Below, piece after piece: positions 1 through 6,875 of a stretch of DNA of 28,345 nt. The position numbers and the translations under genes are program-made. The notes beneath the pieces were generated by a model. That model was not told where the DNA came from and did no database searches. It saw nothing but the letters and a program-made list of their open reading frames with translations. The DNA is from an uncultured Collinsella sp. (GTDB lineage: Bacteria; Actinomycetota; Coriobacteriia; Coriobacteriales; Coriobacteriaceae): the NCBI GenBank assembly GCA_958421655.1, contig CATZMG010000025.1:1-28345 (forward strand), written 5' to 3'. Position 1 is the stretch's first letter. Every line of letters begins with the position of its first letter.

Positions 1-39
1 TCCCTTGCGGCGTAGTTCTTATTTAAGCCGTCCAAGTTT
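1..39 (-). repeat. Edge-truncated, degenerate copy of a dispersed repeat
   Basis: Read on the minus strand this stretch has TTGGACGGCTTAAAT, then AACTA and CGCAAGGGA, in the same order as the better copy at 17403-17447 (TTGGGGACGTTCTTAAAT, ACTAG, CGCAAGGGA). It is cut by the window start and has several mismatches, so it is a probable rather than certain family member. Confidence 0.4.
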
Positions 40-65
40 TGGGGTGCAGTTCACATAAGCGAAGG

Positions 66-89
66 CGCCCAATGCGCGCGTTTTGGGCG
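66..89 (-). terminator. Hairpin downstream of luxS
   Basis: CGCCCAA (66-72) and TTGGGCG (83-89) form a 7-bp perfect stem 10 bases beyond the luxS stop codon. On the minus strand it is followed only by a weakly T-containing stretch, so its efficiency as an intrinsic terminator is uncertain. Confidence 0.4.
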
Positions 90-98
90 ATAAAGCCC

Positions 99-587
99 TT
101 ATGCCTGCTGATAGTGCAGGTGCTTCTCGTCGATATCGGCCAGGTCGCGGTCGAGGTAACGGCGCGCGAGCCAGTTAGCCATGGGAAGGTTCTGGTCCAG
201 GTAGTTGCCGCACTCCTCGGGAGCGGCACCGGGGACATCGCCCTCAAAGTCGGCGACAAACTCGAACAGCTCACGCACGAGCGGCAGGATCTCCTCGCTC
301 GTCAGCTCGCCAAACACAACGAGGTAAAAGCCCGTGCGGCAGCCCATGGGGCCAAAGTAGACAATGCGGCCCGACCACTCGGCATGATTGCGCAAGAACG
401 TTGCACCCAGGTGCTCGATGGTGTGGCACTCGGCGGTGTTCATGACCGGCTCCTTGTTGGGCGTGGTCAGGCGCAGGTCAAACGTGGTGACGGCAGCACC
501 GGTCGCCGGATCGCGGTCGATGCGGCTCACATACACGCCGGGCTCAAGCAGCAGATGATCAACGGAAAAGCTGGCGATGCGCTCCAT
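99..587 (-). CDS. luxS: S-ribosylhomocysteine lyase (LuxS)
   Basis: LuxS cleaves S-ribosylhomocysteine to homocysteine and DPD, the precursor of autoinducer-2, in the activated methyl cycle; it is a cytoplasmic metalloenzyme. The 162-residue length is usual for the family. The metal ligands are visible: His55 and His59 in HTIEH, and Cys126 in the ECGNYLDQNLP motif. The catalytic cysteine is Cys83 in GPMGCRTGFYL. The ATG at 587 is preceded by AGAGGA at a normal distance, which fixes the start. The gene stands alone behind a palindromic promoter region (614-680) and is followed by a hairpin. No S-adenosylhomocysteine nucleosidase gene lies beside it in the window. Identification is secure; use as a signal rather than simple detoxification cannot be judged from sequence. 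Confidence 0.97.
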   Translation of the reverse strand: MERIASFSVDHLLLEPGVYVSRIDRDPATGAAVTTFDLRLTTPNKEPVMNTAECHTIEHLGATFLRNHAEWSGRIVYFGPMGCRTGFYLVVFGELTSEEILPLVRELFEFVADFEGDVPGAAPEECGNYLDQNLPMANWLARRYLDRDLADIDEKHLHYQQA

Positions 588-613
588 GGCAGATCCTCTC
601 GATAGTCAAATTG

Positions 614-678
614 GGACGGGGCTCTTTTAGCTGGTTCGAATGGTCGTACCAATCATACCAGTCAAAAAAGCCCCGTCC
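614..678. repeat. 65-nt near-continuous palindrome between nucleoside hydrolase and luxS
   Basis: GGACGGGGCT (614-623) pairs perfectly with AGCCCCGTCC (669-678). The pairing continues inward through TTTT/AAAA, CTGGT/ACCAG and TGGT/ACCA to a 3-base loop, with only a few mismatches. There is no T-run after the 3' arm on either strand, so it is not a classical terminator. It could be a cruciform-forming site, a processing hairpin, or nested operator dyads. Confidence 0.75.
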
Positions 679-680
679 AA
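641..680 (-). promoter_or_regulatory. Candidate luxS promoter with GntR/FadR-like operator
   Basis: On the minus strand TTGGAC (680-675) and TATGAT (657-652) are separated by 17 bases. The predicted start site falls on the dyad TGGTCGTACCA (641-651). That dyad fits the TNGTNNNACNA consensus reported for FadR-subfamily GntR regulators. The -35 match is weak (3 of 6); the -10 is good. No GntR gene is in the window, so regulation by such a factor is inference. Confidence 0.4.
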
Positions 681-689
681 AAAGACAAC

Positions 690-1664
690 TTAGCCAAGGA
701 CACTGGCCATACGCGTCTTGAACTCGGACAGGAAGCGCGGAGCATCCACGGTCAGTGCCACAAGCGCGCTCTTGTCCGGATCGGACAGGCGGCGCTCATC
801 GCAGATGGTGCGACCGCGGTACTCGCCCAGCAGATCAACACGCAGGTTGCAGCCGAGCGCACCTACGAGCGTGGGGTCGATCGCCACGGCAACGGCCAGC
901 GGATCGTGCAGCGCACAACCACCCAGGTAGGGTGCGTTCATCTCGTACGAGCCAATGTAGTGCTCGACCATGCTCGCAAATGCGCAGCCCGCCATGGTGC
1001 CCGAGCCCGTCCAGCCGGCAATGTCGCGGCGTGTGAGCACCACGCGATGCGTCACGTCCAGACCCACCATGGTGAGCTTACGGCCCGAGCGCAGCACCGC
1101 GTCGGCTGCCTCGGGGTCGCTCGCCATATTGGCCTCGGCGCCCGCGCTCACGTTGCCGGGCACGGTAAGGGCGCCGCCCATCACGACCACGCGGCCGATG
1201 GACATCATCGCCGCCGCATCGCGCTCCAGGGCGAGCGCCAGGTTGGAGAGCGGGCCAGTCGCTACGTAGACCAGATCGGGACCATAGGTGCGCGCGGCAT
1301 CGATCAGATAATCGACCGCAGCGTTGCCGTCGGCCGAGGTCGCCCCCACCGGCTCGTAGGGCGACGCGGGCACGCTCGCGCCGCCGATGCCGTTCTTGCC
1401 GTGAATGAGCGCGGTGGACGCCGGCGGCGTATAGGGCTCAGTCGCCTGCAGAGGACGGTCGGCACCCAGGTACACCGGAACCTCGGGGCGACCCAGCAGA
1501 TCGAGCACCGCAAGGCAGTTGTGCGCCGATTGCTCGACGCGCACGTTGCCAAAGCACGTGGTGATGCCCACGAGCTCCACCTCGGGGCTCGCGATGGCAT
1601 AGGCCAGCGCCATCGCATCGTCCACACCCATATCCAGATCAAGGATCAGCTTCTTGGTTGTCAT
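690..1664 (-). CDS. Inosine/uridine-preferring nucleoside hydrolase
   Basis: This cytoplasmic Ca2+-dependent family hydrolyses the N-glycosidic bond of ribonucleosides to free base and ribose. The N-terminal signature DLDMGVDDAMAL (residues 9-20) gives the DxDxGxDD calcium and catalytic aspartates. The central VMGGALTVPGNVS and AEANMASDPEAA motifs are the usual substrate-binding blocks, and LHDPLAVA supplies the C-terminal aspartate. The length (324 residues) is typical. The ATG at 1664 follows CGGAG by about 8 bases. It lies 30 bases downstream of the ribokinase gene on the same strand, so ribose released here can be phosphorylated by its neighbour. Base specificity (RihA, RihB or RihC type) cannot be assigned from sequence alone. 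Confidence 0.93.
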   Translation of the reverse strand: MTTKKLILDLDMGVDDAMALAYAIASPEVELVGITTCFGNVRVEQSAHNCLAVLDLLGRPEVPVYLGADRPLQATEPYTPPASTALIHGKNGIGGASVPASPYEPVGATSADGNAAVDYLIDAARTYGPDLVYVATGPLSNLALALERDAAAMMSIGRVVVMGGALTVPGNVSAGAEANMASDPEAADAVLRSGRKLTMVGLDVTHRVVLTRRDIAGWTGSGTMAGCAFASMVEHYIGSYEMNAPYLGGCALHDPLAVAVAIDPTLVGALGCNLRVDLLGEYRGRTICDERRLSDPDKSALVALTVDAPRFLSEFKTRMASVLG

Positions 1665-1694
1665 TGTTCTACTCCGCTTCTCCGTCTTTATCGT

Positions 1695-2657
1695 TTAACC
1701 AAACCAATGTTCAACTTCGGCGCGCGTGGGAATCGATTGCTGAGCGCCCAGGCGCGACACCGTCACTGCCGAGGCGCGAGCACCCGCGGCCATGCACTCA
1801 AAGAGCGGCAGGCCCTCTAGGCGAGCCGCCGCCAACGCGCCGATAAACGTATCGCCGGCGGCCGTGGTATCGACTACCGTACTCGAAAGTGCCGGCATGC
1901 GCAGCAGCTCACCGCCATCGCCGAGCGTAACCGAGCCGGCACCGCCCAACGTGATGACCGCAGCCCCGGCACCCTTGTCGAGCAGCGCATTGAGCGCCGC
2001 GACGCAGCTTGCATCATCCGTGGGCAGAATGCCCGTCAGAACCTGGCACTCGGTCTCGTTGGGGCAGACCAGGTCGACCGCAGGCCAGACCTCCGCAGGC
2101 AGCTCGCAGGCAGGCGCTGGATTAAAGACCGTATAGAACCCCAGCTCGTGAGCACAAACAAGCGCCTCGGCCGTCGCCGCAAGGTCACATTCGCCCTGGG
2201 CGATAAAGACGCTTCCGGCAGCCGGGGCAATCTCGCTGGCGTCGCCGTCGAGCTCATGGGCCACCAGACGCCTCAGCGCGCGGGCAACGTCCGCGCCCGC
2301 AAGCGCATGGTTGGCGCCCGGTGACAGTACGATGCGGTTGTCGCCCTCGCAGCGAATGATGGTCGCCGTTCCCGTCTCCACGTCATCGCGATGCACTACA
2401 AAGTCACAGTCCACGCCGGTGTCTTGGAGCCCCACCACGAGCGATGCGCCGAACGCGTCGCGACCGACCGCGCCGATCATGTGCGTGCACGCGCCCATAC
2501 GCGCGGCAGCTACGGCCTGATTGGCGCCCTTGCCGCCGGCGTTGGTGATAAACCCGCTGCCGCCGACGGTCTCGCCCGCACGCGGTATGCGCTCGCACGC
2601 CACCGAAAGGTCCATGTTCATGCTGCCGAACACCGCAACGATGCCGCGATCTGCCAT
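1695..2657 (-). CDS. rbsK: Ribokinase (PfkB family)
   Basis: The enzyme phosphorylates D-ribose to ribose 5-phosphate with ATP. Family marks are GSMNMDLSV near the start, the sugar-binding [15 protein letters not shown] block, and the C-terminal [13 protein letters not shown], where the second Asp is the catalytic base (the common form is DTTGAGD, so Gly to Ala is a mild deviation). An ATG at 2657 with AGGAGG six to seven bases upstream is the best start. A longer reading frame from 2711 exists but has no ribosome binding site. The protein is 320 residues. It is the first gene of a two-gene unit with the nucleoside hydrolase, which supports ribose rather than another sugar as substrate. No ribose transporter is seen, consistent with an intracellular or nucleoside-derived ribose source. 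Confidence 0.9.
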   Translation of the reverse strand: MADRGIVAVFGSMNMDLSVACERIPRAGETVGGSGFITNAGGKGANQAVAAARMGACTHMIGAVGRDAFGASLVVGLQDTGVDCDFVVHRDDVETGTATIIRCEGDNRIVLSPGANHALAGADVARALRRLVAHELDGDASEIAPAAGSVFIAQGECDLAATAEALVCAHELGFYTVFNPAPACELPAEVWPAVDLVCPNETECQVLTGILPTDDASCVAALNALLDKGAGAAVITLGGAGSVTLGDGGELLRMPALSSTVVDTTAAGDTFIGALAAARLEGLPLFECMAAGARASAVTVSRLGAQQSIPTRAEVEHWFG

Positions 2658-2799
2658 GGAAACCTCCTCATCTGCGGGCCTTATGCCCACCGTCGGCCGT
2701 CGATCGTGCACTCTCGCACCCCCTATAACTTTAGTTCACTTTGATGTGGACGCGCGCTTGAGGTTGCGCCAGCAGCAAGCATTCACAGGAGCAGGCAGC

Positions 2800-2805
2800 T
2801 ACAAT
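2800..2805 (+). promoter_or_regulatory. Candidate -10 box for the acyltransferase gene
   Basis: TACAAT lies 39 bases before the start codon at 2845. No convincing -35 hexamer is present 16-18 bases upstream. The 187-base divergent gap (2658-2844) must also hold the rbsK promoter; TTATAG on the minus strand near 2725 is a weak candidate for it. Confidence 0.3.
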
Positions 2806-2844
2806 GAATACGTGCTGATTATTCTCGTCATTGGATGATGTTTT

Positions 2845-5061
2845 ATGGAACAATTCTCGCAATCGGGCTCGCGCGGTCGACGCCGCACGGGCAACGAGCC
2901 GGCGCCGCACGAACGCGTGAAGAGCGAACGCCGTGCCAACGAGCCGCGACGCACCACGAGCCCCCATCGCGCTTCTGCCAACAACGCGGGCCGCGCCAAC
3001 ACTCCCGCCGCGGAGCAGACGCCTGCTCGCCCCAAGTCCCGCTACATCCCTGCACTCGACGGCCTGCGTACGCTCGCCGTCGTCGCGGTGGTGCTCTATC
3101 ACCTTAACCTCACGTGGGCTCAGGGCGGCCTGCTCGGCGTCACGATCTTCTTTGTGCTTTCGGGCTATCTGATCACGCGCTTGCTGCTCAACGAAGTCGC
3201 TAAGACCGGCCGCATCGACCTCAAGAGCTTCTGGATCCGCCGCATCCGTCGCCTGGTCCCCGCCGTGGTGACCGTCGTGGTGGTGACCTGTGCTCTGTGC
3301 ACCGTCTTCAACCACGTGATGCTCACCAAGATGCGCCCCGACATCCTGCCGTCGCTGTTGTTCTTCAACAACTGGTGGCAGATTGCCCAAAACGTCTCGT
3401 ACTTCAATGCTCTGGGCGACCCCTCGCCGCTCACGCACTTTTGGTCGCTTGCCATCGAGGAACAGTTCTACCTGATTTGGCCGCCACTGCTGTTTGCCAT
3501 GGTATCCATGCATGTGAGCAAACCCAACACGCGCCGCGTGGTTCTGGGCCTTGCCGCGGTATCTGCCCTCGCCATGATGGTGCTCTATAACCCCGCCGCC
3601 GACCCCAGCCGCGTGTACTACGGCACCGACACCCGTGTGTTCTCGCTGCTGCTGGGTGCCTGGATGGCCTTTATCCCCGATCGCGACCTGGCGCCGGTGC
3701 GTCTCGCTCGTCGTTTGGGGCTCAATCGCCTAGCTGGCGCCGCCAAGCACGGCAAGAACGCCGAGGGCAAGCCTGGCGAGAAGGCCGACGAAGCAGCCGA
3801 GACCGCCCCGGCACAGCCGAGCGCCCTCGTGCGTTTTTGGTCCTCGCCCGCATCCATCGATGTGTTGGGCGTCGTGGGTCTGGTTGGCCTTGCCGCCATG
3901 GTCGCGCTCACCAACGGCTACACCGCCTTCCAGTATCGCGGAGGCACGCTGCTGTGCTCGATCCTCACGCTCATGGTCATCGCGGCCTGCGTGCAGCCCC
4001 AGGGAATGGTTGCCCGCGCGCTATCCGCCGAGCCACTCGTGTGGGTTGGCAAGCGCTCCTACAGCATCTACCTGTGGCACTATCCGCTGCTGCTCCTCAT
4101 GAACCCGGTCGCCAACATCAACGATACGCCGTGGTGGCAGTACATTTTGCAGGTGTTGTTGGTGGTCGCCGTGGCAGAGTGCTGCTATCGCTTTATCGAG
4201 ACTCCGTTTAGGAAGGGCGCCTTTGGGCGCACCGTCGCCGAATTCCGCGATGGCACCACCACGCCCGCCAACTGGGCACGCACGCACATCCCTGTCTGCG
4301 CAGCCTACGCTGTCGTGTTGGTCGTTGCACTGGGCGGCCTGATCTTTGTGCCCGAGACGTCTGCGCTGAGCGGCGAGGGCGCCGAAGTTCTGAACAAGGA
4401 AGCCAAGAACACCGCGCCCACCGACCAGCAGGCGGCCGACGACACCGACAAGGACAACGACGGCTTCCCCGATGGCTCCTACGATCTGCTTATGATCGGC
4501 GACTCCGTGTCGCTGCGTGCCGTAGACACCTTTGACGGCGTGTTCCCGCACAGCCATATCGATGCCGAAAAGGGCCGCCAGTTTGATGCGGGGCGCGCGA
4601 CATTTGAGGGCTATATCCAGCAGAACCTTGCCGGCAAGATCGTGGTCTTTGCCCTGGGCACCAACGGCTTGGTAACCGACGACCAGATCGACGCCATCAT
4701 GGCCGATGCGGGAGATAAGCGTATTGTGGTGTTTGTGAACACGCGCAGCCCGCAGCCGTGGGTTGGCTCTACCAACCAGGCCATCGCCAACGCCGCCACG
4801 CGCTACAAGAACGTGCGCGTTATCGACTGGTACGGATACAGCGCCAACCGCAACGACCTGTTCGATGGCGATGGCACGCACCTATCGACCACTGGCGTGA
4901 CTGAGTACCTCAACTTGATCCACGACGCAGTCAAGAAGGACCTGCCCGTGCATCCCGAGGATCACGTCAACGATCCGCAGCCGGCAGCCGTCAAGTCTGC
5001 CACCGACGCACTCATCAATGCGCTTGCCTTCAAGCCGCACAAGTTGGGCACCGACAAGTAA
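2845..5061 (+). CDS. Membrane acyltransferase (AT3) fused to SGNH domain, OatA-like
   Basis: Members transfer acetyl groups across the membrane onto peptidoglycan or other surface glycans; the AT3 part moves the acyl group and the extracytoplasmic SGNH part attaches it. The protein has 738 residues. It starts with about 65 basic, Arg/Pro-rich cytoplasmic residues, then the AT3 entry motif YIPALDGLRTLAVV with the conserved His in VLYHL, FFVLSGYLIT, and HFWSLAIEEQFYLIWP. About ten hydrophobic helices follow. After the last helix and a Thr/Asp-rich linker comes the SGNH domain: GDSVSL (nucleophile Ser), ALGTNG (Asn block) and DGTHLS (Asp-His pair). A charged Lys/Glu/Ala-rich loop of roughly 40 residues sits between helices near residues 285-330. 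All catalytic blocks are intact. The substrate (muramic acid, teichoic acid or exopolysaccharide) cannot be decided. The gene is monocistronic with a hairpin after it. Confidence 0.9.
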   Translation: MEQFSQSGSRGRRRTGNEPAPHERVKSERRANEPRRTTSPHRASANNAGRANTPAAEQTPARPKSRYIPALDGLRTLAVVAVVLYHLNLTWAQGGLLGVTIFFVLSGYLITRLLLNEVAKTGRIDLKSFWIRRIRRLVPAVVTVVVVTCALCTVFNHVMLTKMRPDILPSLLFFNNWWQIAQNVSYFNALGDPSPLTHFWSLAIEEQFYLIWPPLLFAMVSMHVSKPNTRRVVLGLAAVSALAMMVLYNPAADPSRVYYGTDTRVFSLLLGAWMAFIPDRDLAPVRLARRLGLNRLAGAAKHGKNAEGKPGEKADEAAETAPAQPSALVRFWSSPASIDVLGVVGLVGLAAMVALTNGYTAFQYRGGTLLCSILTLMVIAACVQPQGMVARALSAEPLVWVGKRSYSIYLWHYPLLLLMNPVANINDTPWWQYILQVLLVVAVAECCYRFIETPFRKGAFGRTVAEFRDGTTTPANWARTHIPVCAAYAVVLVVALGGLIFVPETSALSGEGAEVLNKEAKNTAPTDQQAADDTDKDNDGFPDGSYDLLMIGDSVSLRAVDTFDGVFPHSHIDAEKGRQFDAGRATFEGYIQQNLAGKIVVFALGTNGLVTDDQIDAIMADAGDKRIVVFVNTRSPQPWVGSTNQAIANAATRYKNVRVIDWYGYSANRNDLFDGDGTHLSTTGVTEYLNLIHDAVKKDLPVHPEDHVNDPQPAAVKSATDALINALAFKPHKLGTDK

Positions 5062-5084
5062 CCTGCAGCGCAAACTTCCCACAT

Positions 5085-5122
5085 CCGGAGGGGGCGTCTG
5101 CCACGGCAGACGCCCCCTCCGG
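5085..5122 (+). terminator. Strong GC-rich hairpin after the acyltransferase gene
   Basis: An 18-base arm beginning CCGGAGGGGGCG (5085-5102) is perfectly complementary to 5105-5122, starting 24 bases after the stop codon. There is no T-run, so it may terminate inefficiently or protect the mRNA 3' end. Confidence 0.55.
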
Positions 5123-5128
5123 CAGTTA

Positions 5129-5164
5129 GGGACGTTCCTTATGTACCGGTACCTAGGGACACTC
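5129..5164 (+). repeat. Dispersed repeat, GGGACGTTC/AGGGACACTC type
   Basis: GGGACGTTC (5129-5137) and AGGGACACTC (5155-5164) are separated by 17 bases, exactly as at 17412-17447. The space between holds the palindrome GTACCGGTAC. Neither a gene nor a transposase adjoins it. Confidence 0.65.
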
Positions 5165-5294
5165 CTGGCGCAGCCAATGAAGACCTCTACGGATGAATTC
5201 CAGGCCGCTCCGTCGCTCCAGACATCGTTTCCGCGCCTCGCGCCTGCCCCAAACAATCAAAACAAGCCCTTTTCGCCGCACCCTCAAAGGTCTG

Positions 5295-5522
5295 TGGGCA
5301 AAAAAGGGCAAATATGAGTACTGTTACCATTTTAGTAGCAGGCAAAACCACCCAAAATGACGTCCGAGCGAACCCTACAACCCCCTGAAGCAGCCAACCT
5401 GACTGGTTTAAGGCGTATTGGAGCCAATTTTAATGAACATACTATAGGTTATGTTTATTATCTTCTTGAATGTAAATGCTATTCACTTAGCAACAGTACT
5501 CATATTTGGCATTTTTTGCCCA
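5295..5522. repeat. 228-bp element with 31-nt terminal inverted repeats (MITE- or ncRNA-like)
   Basis: Bases 5295-5325 (beginning TGGGCAAAAAAGGGC) match the reverse complement of 5492-5522 at 29 of 31 positions. The 166-base interior is visibly more AT-rich than the surrounding DNA, has no credible open reading frame, and contains ACTATAGG-like stretches. No target-site duplication is obvious. It could be a non-autonomous mobile element, a structured RNA, or a large regulatory hairpin. The rest of the 5062-5604 gap holds the hairpin, the dispersed repeat and the NRAMP-like terminator; nothing recognisable is seen in 5165-5294. Confidence 0.75.
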
Positions 5523-5552
5523 CTGCCATATAACTAACACCCTATAGCAGAC

Positions 5553-5587
5553 AAAAACAGCCCGCAGCCCATCGCTGCGGCCTGTTT
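5553..5587 (-). terminator. Intrinsic terminator of the MgtE-like/NRAMP-like operon
   Basis: On the minus strand AACAGGCCGCAGC pairs with GCTGCGGGCTGTT (one mismatch), directly followed by TTTTTG. It starts 18 bases after the transporter stop codon. This is the clearest classical terminator in the window. Confidence 0.85.
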
Positions 5588-5604
5588 GGAGTCCAAAAGA
5601 GGCG

Positions 5605-6867
5605 CTAAGCGCTGTAACCCATCGCCTGCAGAACAAACATGACGACCGTGAGCACCGTAATCACACCGATAGTCGCCCAAGTGAGCACATTCCACACGCG
5701 GCCGTTGCGGTTAGTGCCCATAATGTGACGGTCAGCGGCAATAACCACCTGGAACACCAGAACCACGGGCAGTAGCACGCCATTGATGACCTGCGAGGTC
5801 ATCATAATCTGGAACAGATCGACGCCGGGCATAAGCACCAGCACGGCAGAGATACCGATGATGGCCGTAATGATGCCGCGATAGACCGGGGCCTCGTCCC
5901 AGCTGCGGTCGGCACCGCGCTCCCAGCCAAATGCCTCGCAGATAGCGCTCGACGTAACGCCCGGCAGCACGCAGGCAGCCAAGAAGCTCGCCGCGACCAG
6001 GCCCGAGGCAAACAGTACCGTGGACCACTGACCCGCAATAGGCTCCAGCGCACGGGCAGCATCGGCAGCATCGCTAATCTGAATGCCCGCCGGGAACAAC
6101 ACCGTACCGGTCGTGATGATAATAAAGCCGGCAATGACATCGGCGGCAAGCGAGCCGCTCACGGTATCGATGCGCTGCAGCACGATATCGTCCTCGCCCG
6201 CGTTCTTATCGACCACGTTGTTCTGCGCCAAGAAAATCATCCACGGCGCGATGGTGGTACCGATCGTTGCGACCACGAGCGACACGTAGCTGGGGTCATT
6301 TTGAATGTTAGGCACGACCAGGTCGACCGCGACCTCACCCCAGTTGGGGCCAGCCATAAATGCAGCGACGATATAGGTCACGAACACGCAGCTCACCAGC
6401 AGCAAAATCTTCTCGATGCGCTGGAAACTACCCGACATGGTAAGCATCCACACCAGCAGCGCCACCAACGGCACCGAGATGCTCGCCGGCACGCCAAAGA
6501 GAGCAAGGCCGCTGGCGATGCCCGCAAACTCCGAAATGGTCACCGCCGTGTTGGCGATCAACAGCGCCGCCATAGCAAGTACACTCTTGCGCACGCCAAA
6601 GCGCTCGCGAATGAGCGATGCCAGGCCCTTGCCCGTGACGCAGCCGCAGCGCGCCGCGGTCTCCTGCGTCACGATGAGCAGCACGGTCATGACGGGAAGC
6701 ATCCAGAGCATCTTGTAGCCATAGCTGGCGCCCGCGCTGGAATACGTTGCAATGCCGCCGGCGTCATTGCCCGAAAGCGCCGCCAGCAGACCGGGACCCA
6801 TAGCGCCAAAGATGGCCGCGATGGTCAACTTTTGCTTGGTGCCCGACTTTTGCTTGGTATTTTGCAC
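5605..6867 (-). CDS. NRAMP-related transporter, probable Mg2+ type (NRMT-like)
   Basis: The fold is SLC11/NRAMP: GPGLLAAL in helix 1, a QETAARCGCVTGKGLASLIRERFG block after helix 2, and about 11 hydrophobic helices in 420 residues. The metal site is not the manganese type. The helix-1 motif DPGN is DAGG here (Asp35 kept, Asn replaced by Gly38), and the helix-6 motif MPH is APW (Ala207-Pro208-Trp209), so the soft Met ligand and the His linked to proton transfer are gone. As I recall, this is the pattern of NRAMP-related magnesium transporters studied in Clostridium acetobutylicum and Eggerthella lenta; Mg2+ uptake without proton coupling is therefore the inferred role. The start is taken as GTG at 6867, with AGGTGG upstream and 8 bases after the stop of the MgtE-like gene. 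A longer frame to 6930 would overlap that gene and lacks a better site. A T-tailed terminator follows. Confidence 0.88.
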   Translation of the reverse strand: MQNTKQKSGTKQKLTIAAIFGAMGPGLLAALSGNDAGGIATYSSAGASYGYKMLWMLPVMTVLLIVTQETAARCGCVTGKGLASLIRERFGVRKSVLAMAALLIANTAVTISEFAGIASGLALFGVPASISVPLVALLVWMLTMSGSFQRIEKILLLVSCVFVTYIVAAFMAGPNWGEVAVDLVVPNIQNDPSYVSLVVATIGTTIAPWMIFLAQNNVVDKNAGEDDIVLQRIDTVSGSLAADVIAGFIIITTGTVLFPAGIQISDAADAARALEPIAGQWSTVLFASGLVAASFLAACVLPGVTSSAICEAFGWERGADRSWDEAPVYRGIITAIIGISAVLVLMPGVDLFQIMMTSQVINGVLLPVVLVFQVVIAADRHIMGTNRNGRVWNVLTWATIGVITVLTVVMFVLQAMGYSA

Positions 6868-6875
6868 GCGACCAC

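Noticed and set aside
5018..5317. 99-codon plus-strand frame after the acyltransferase gene
   Set aside because: It crosses the hairpin and the dispersed repeat, ends inside the inverted-repeat element, and has no start signal.
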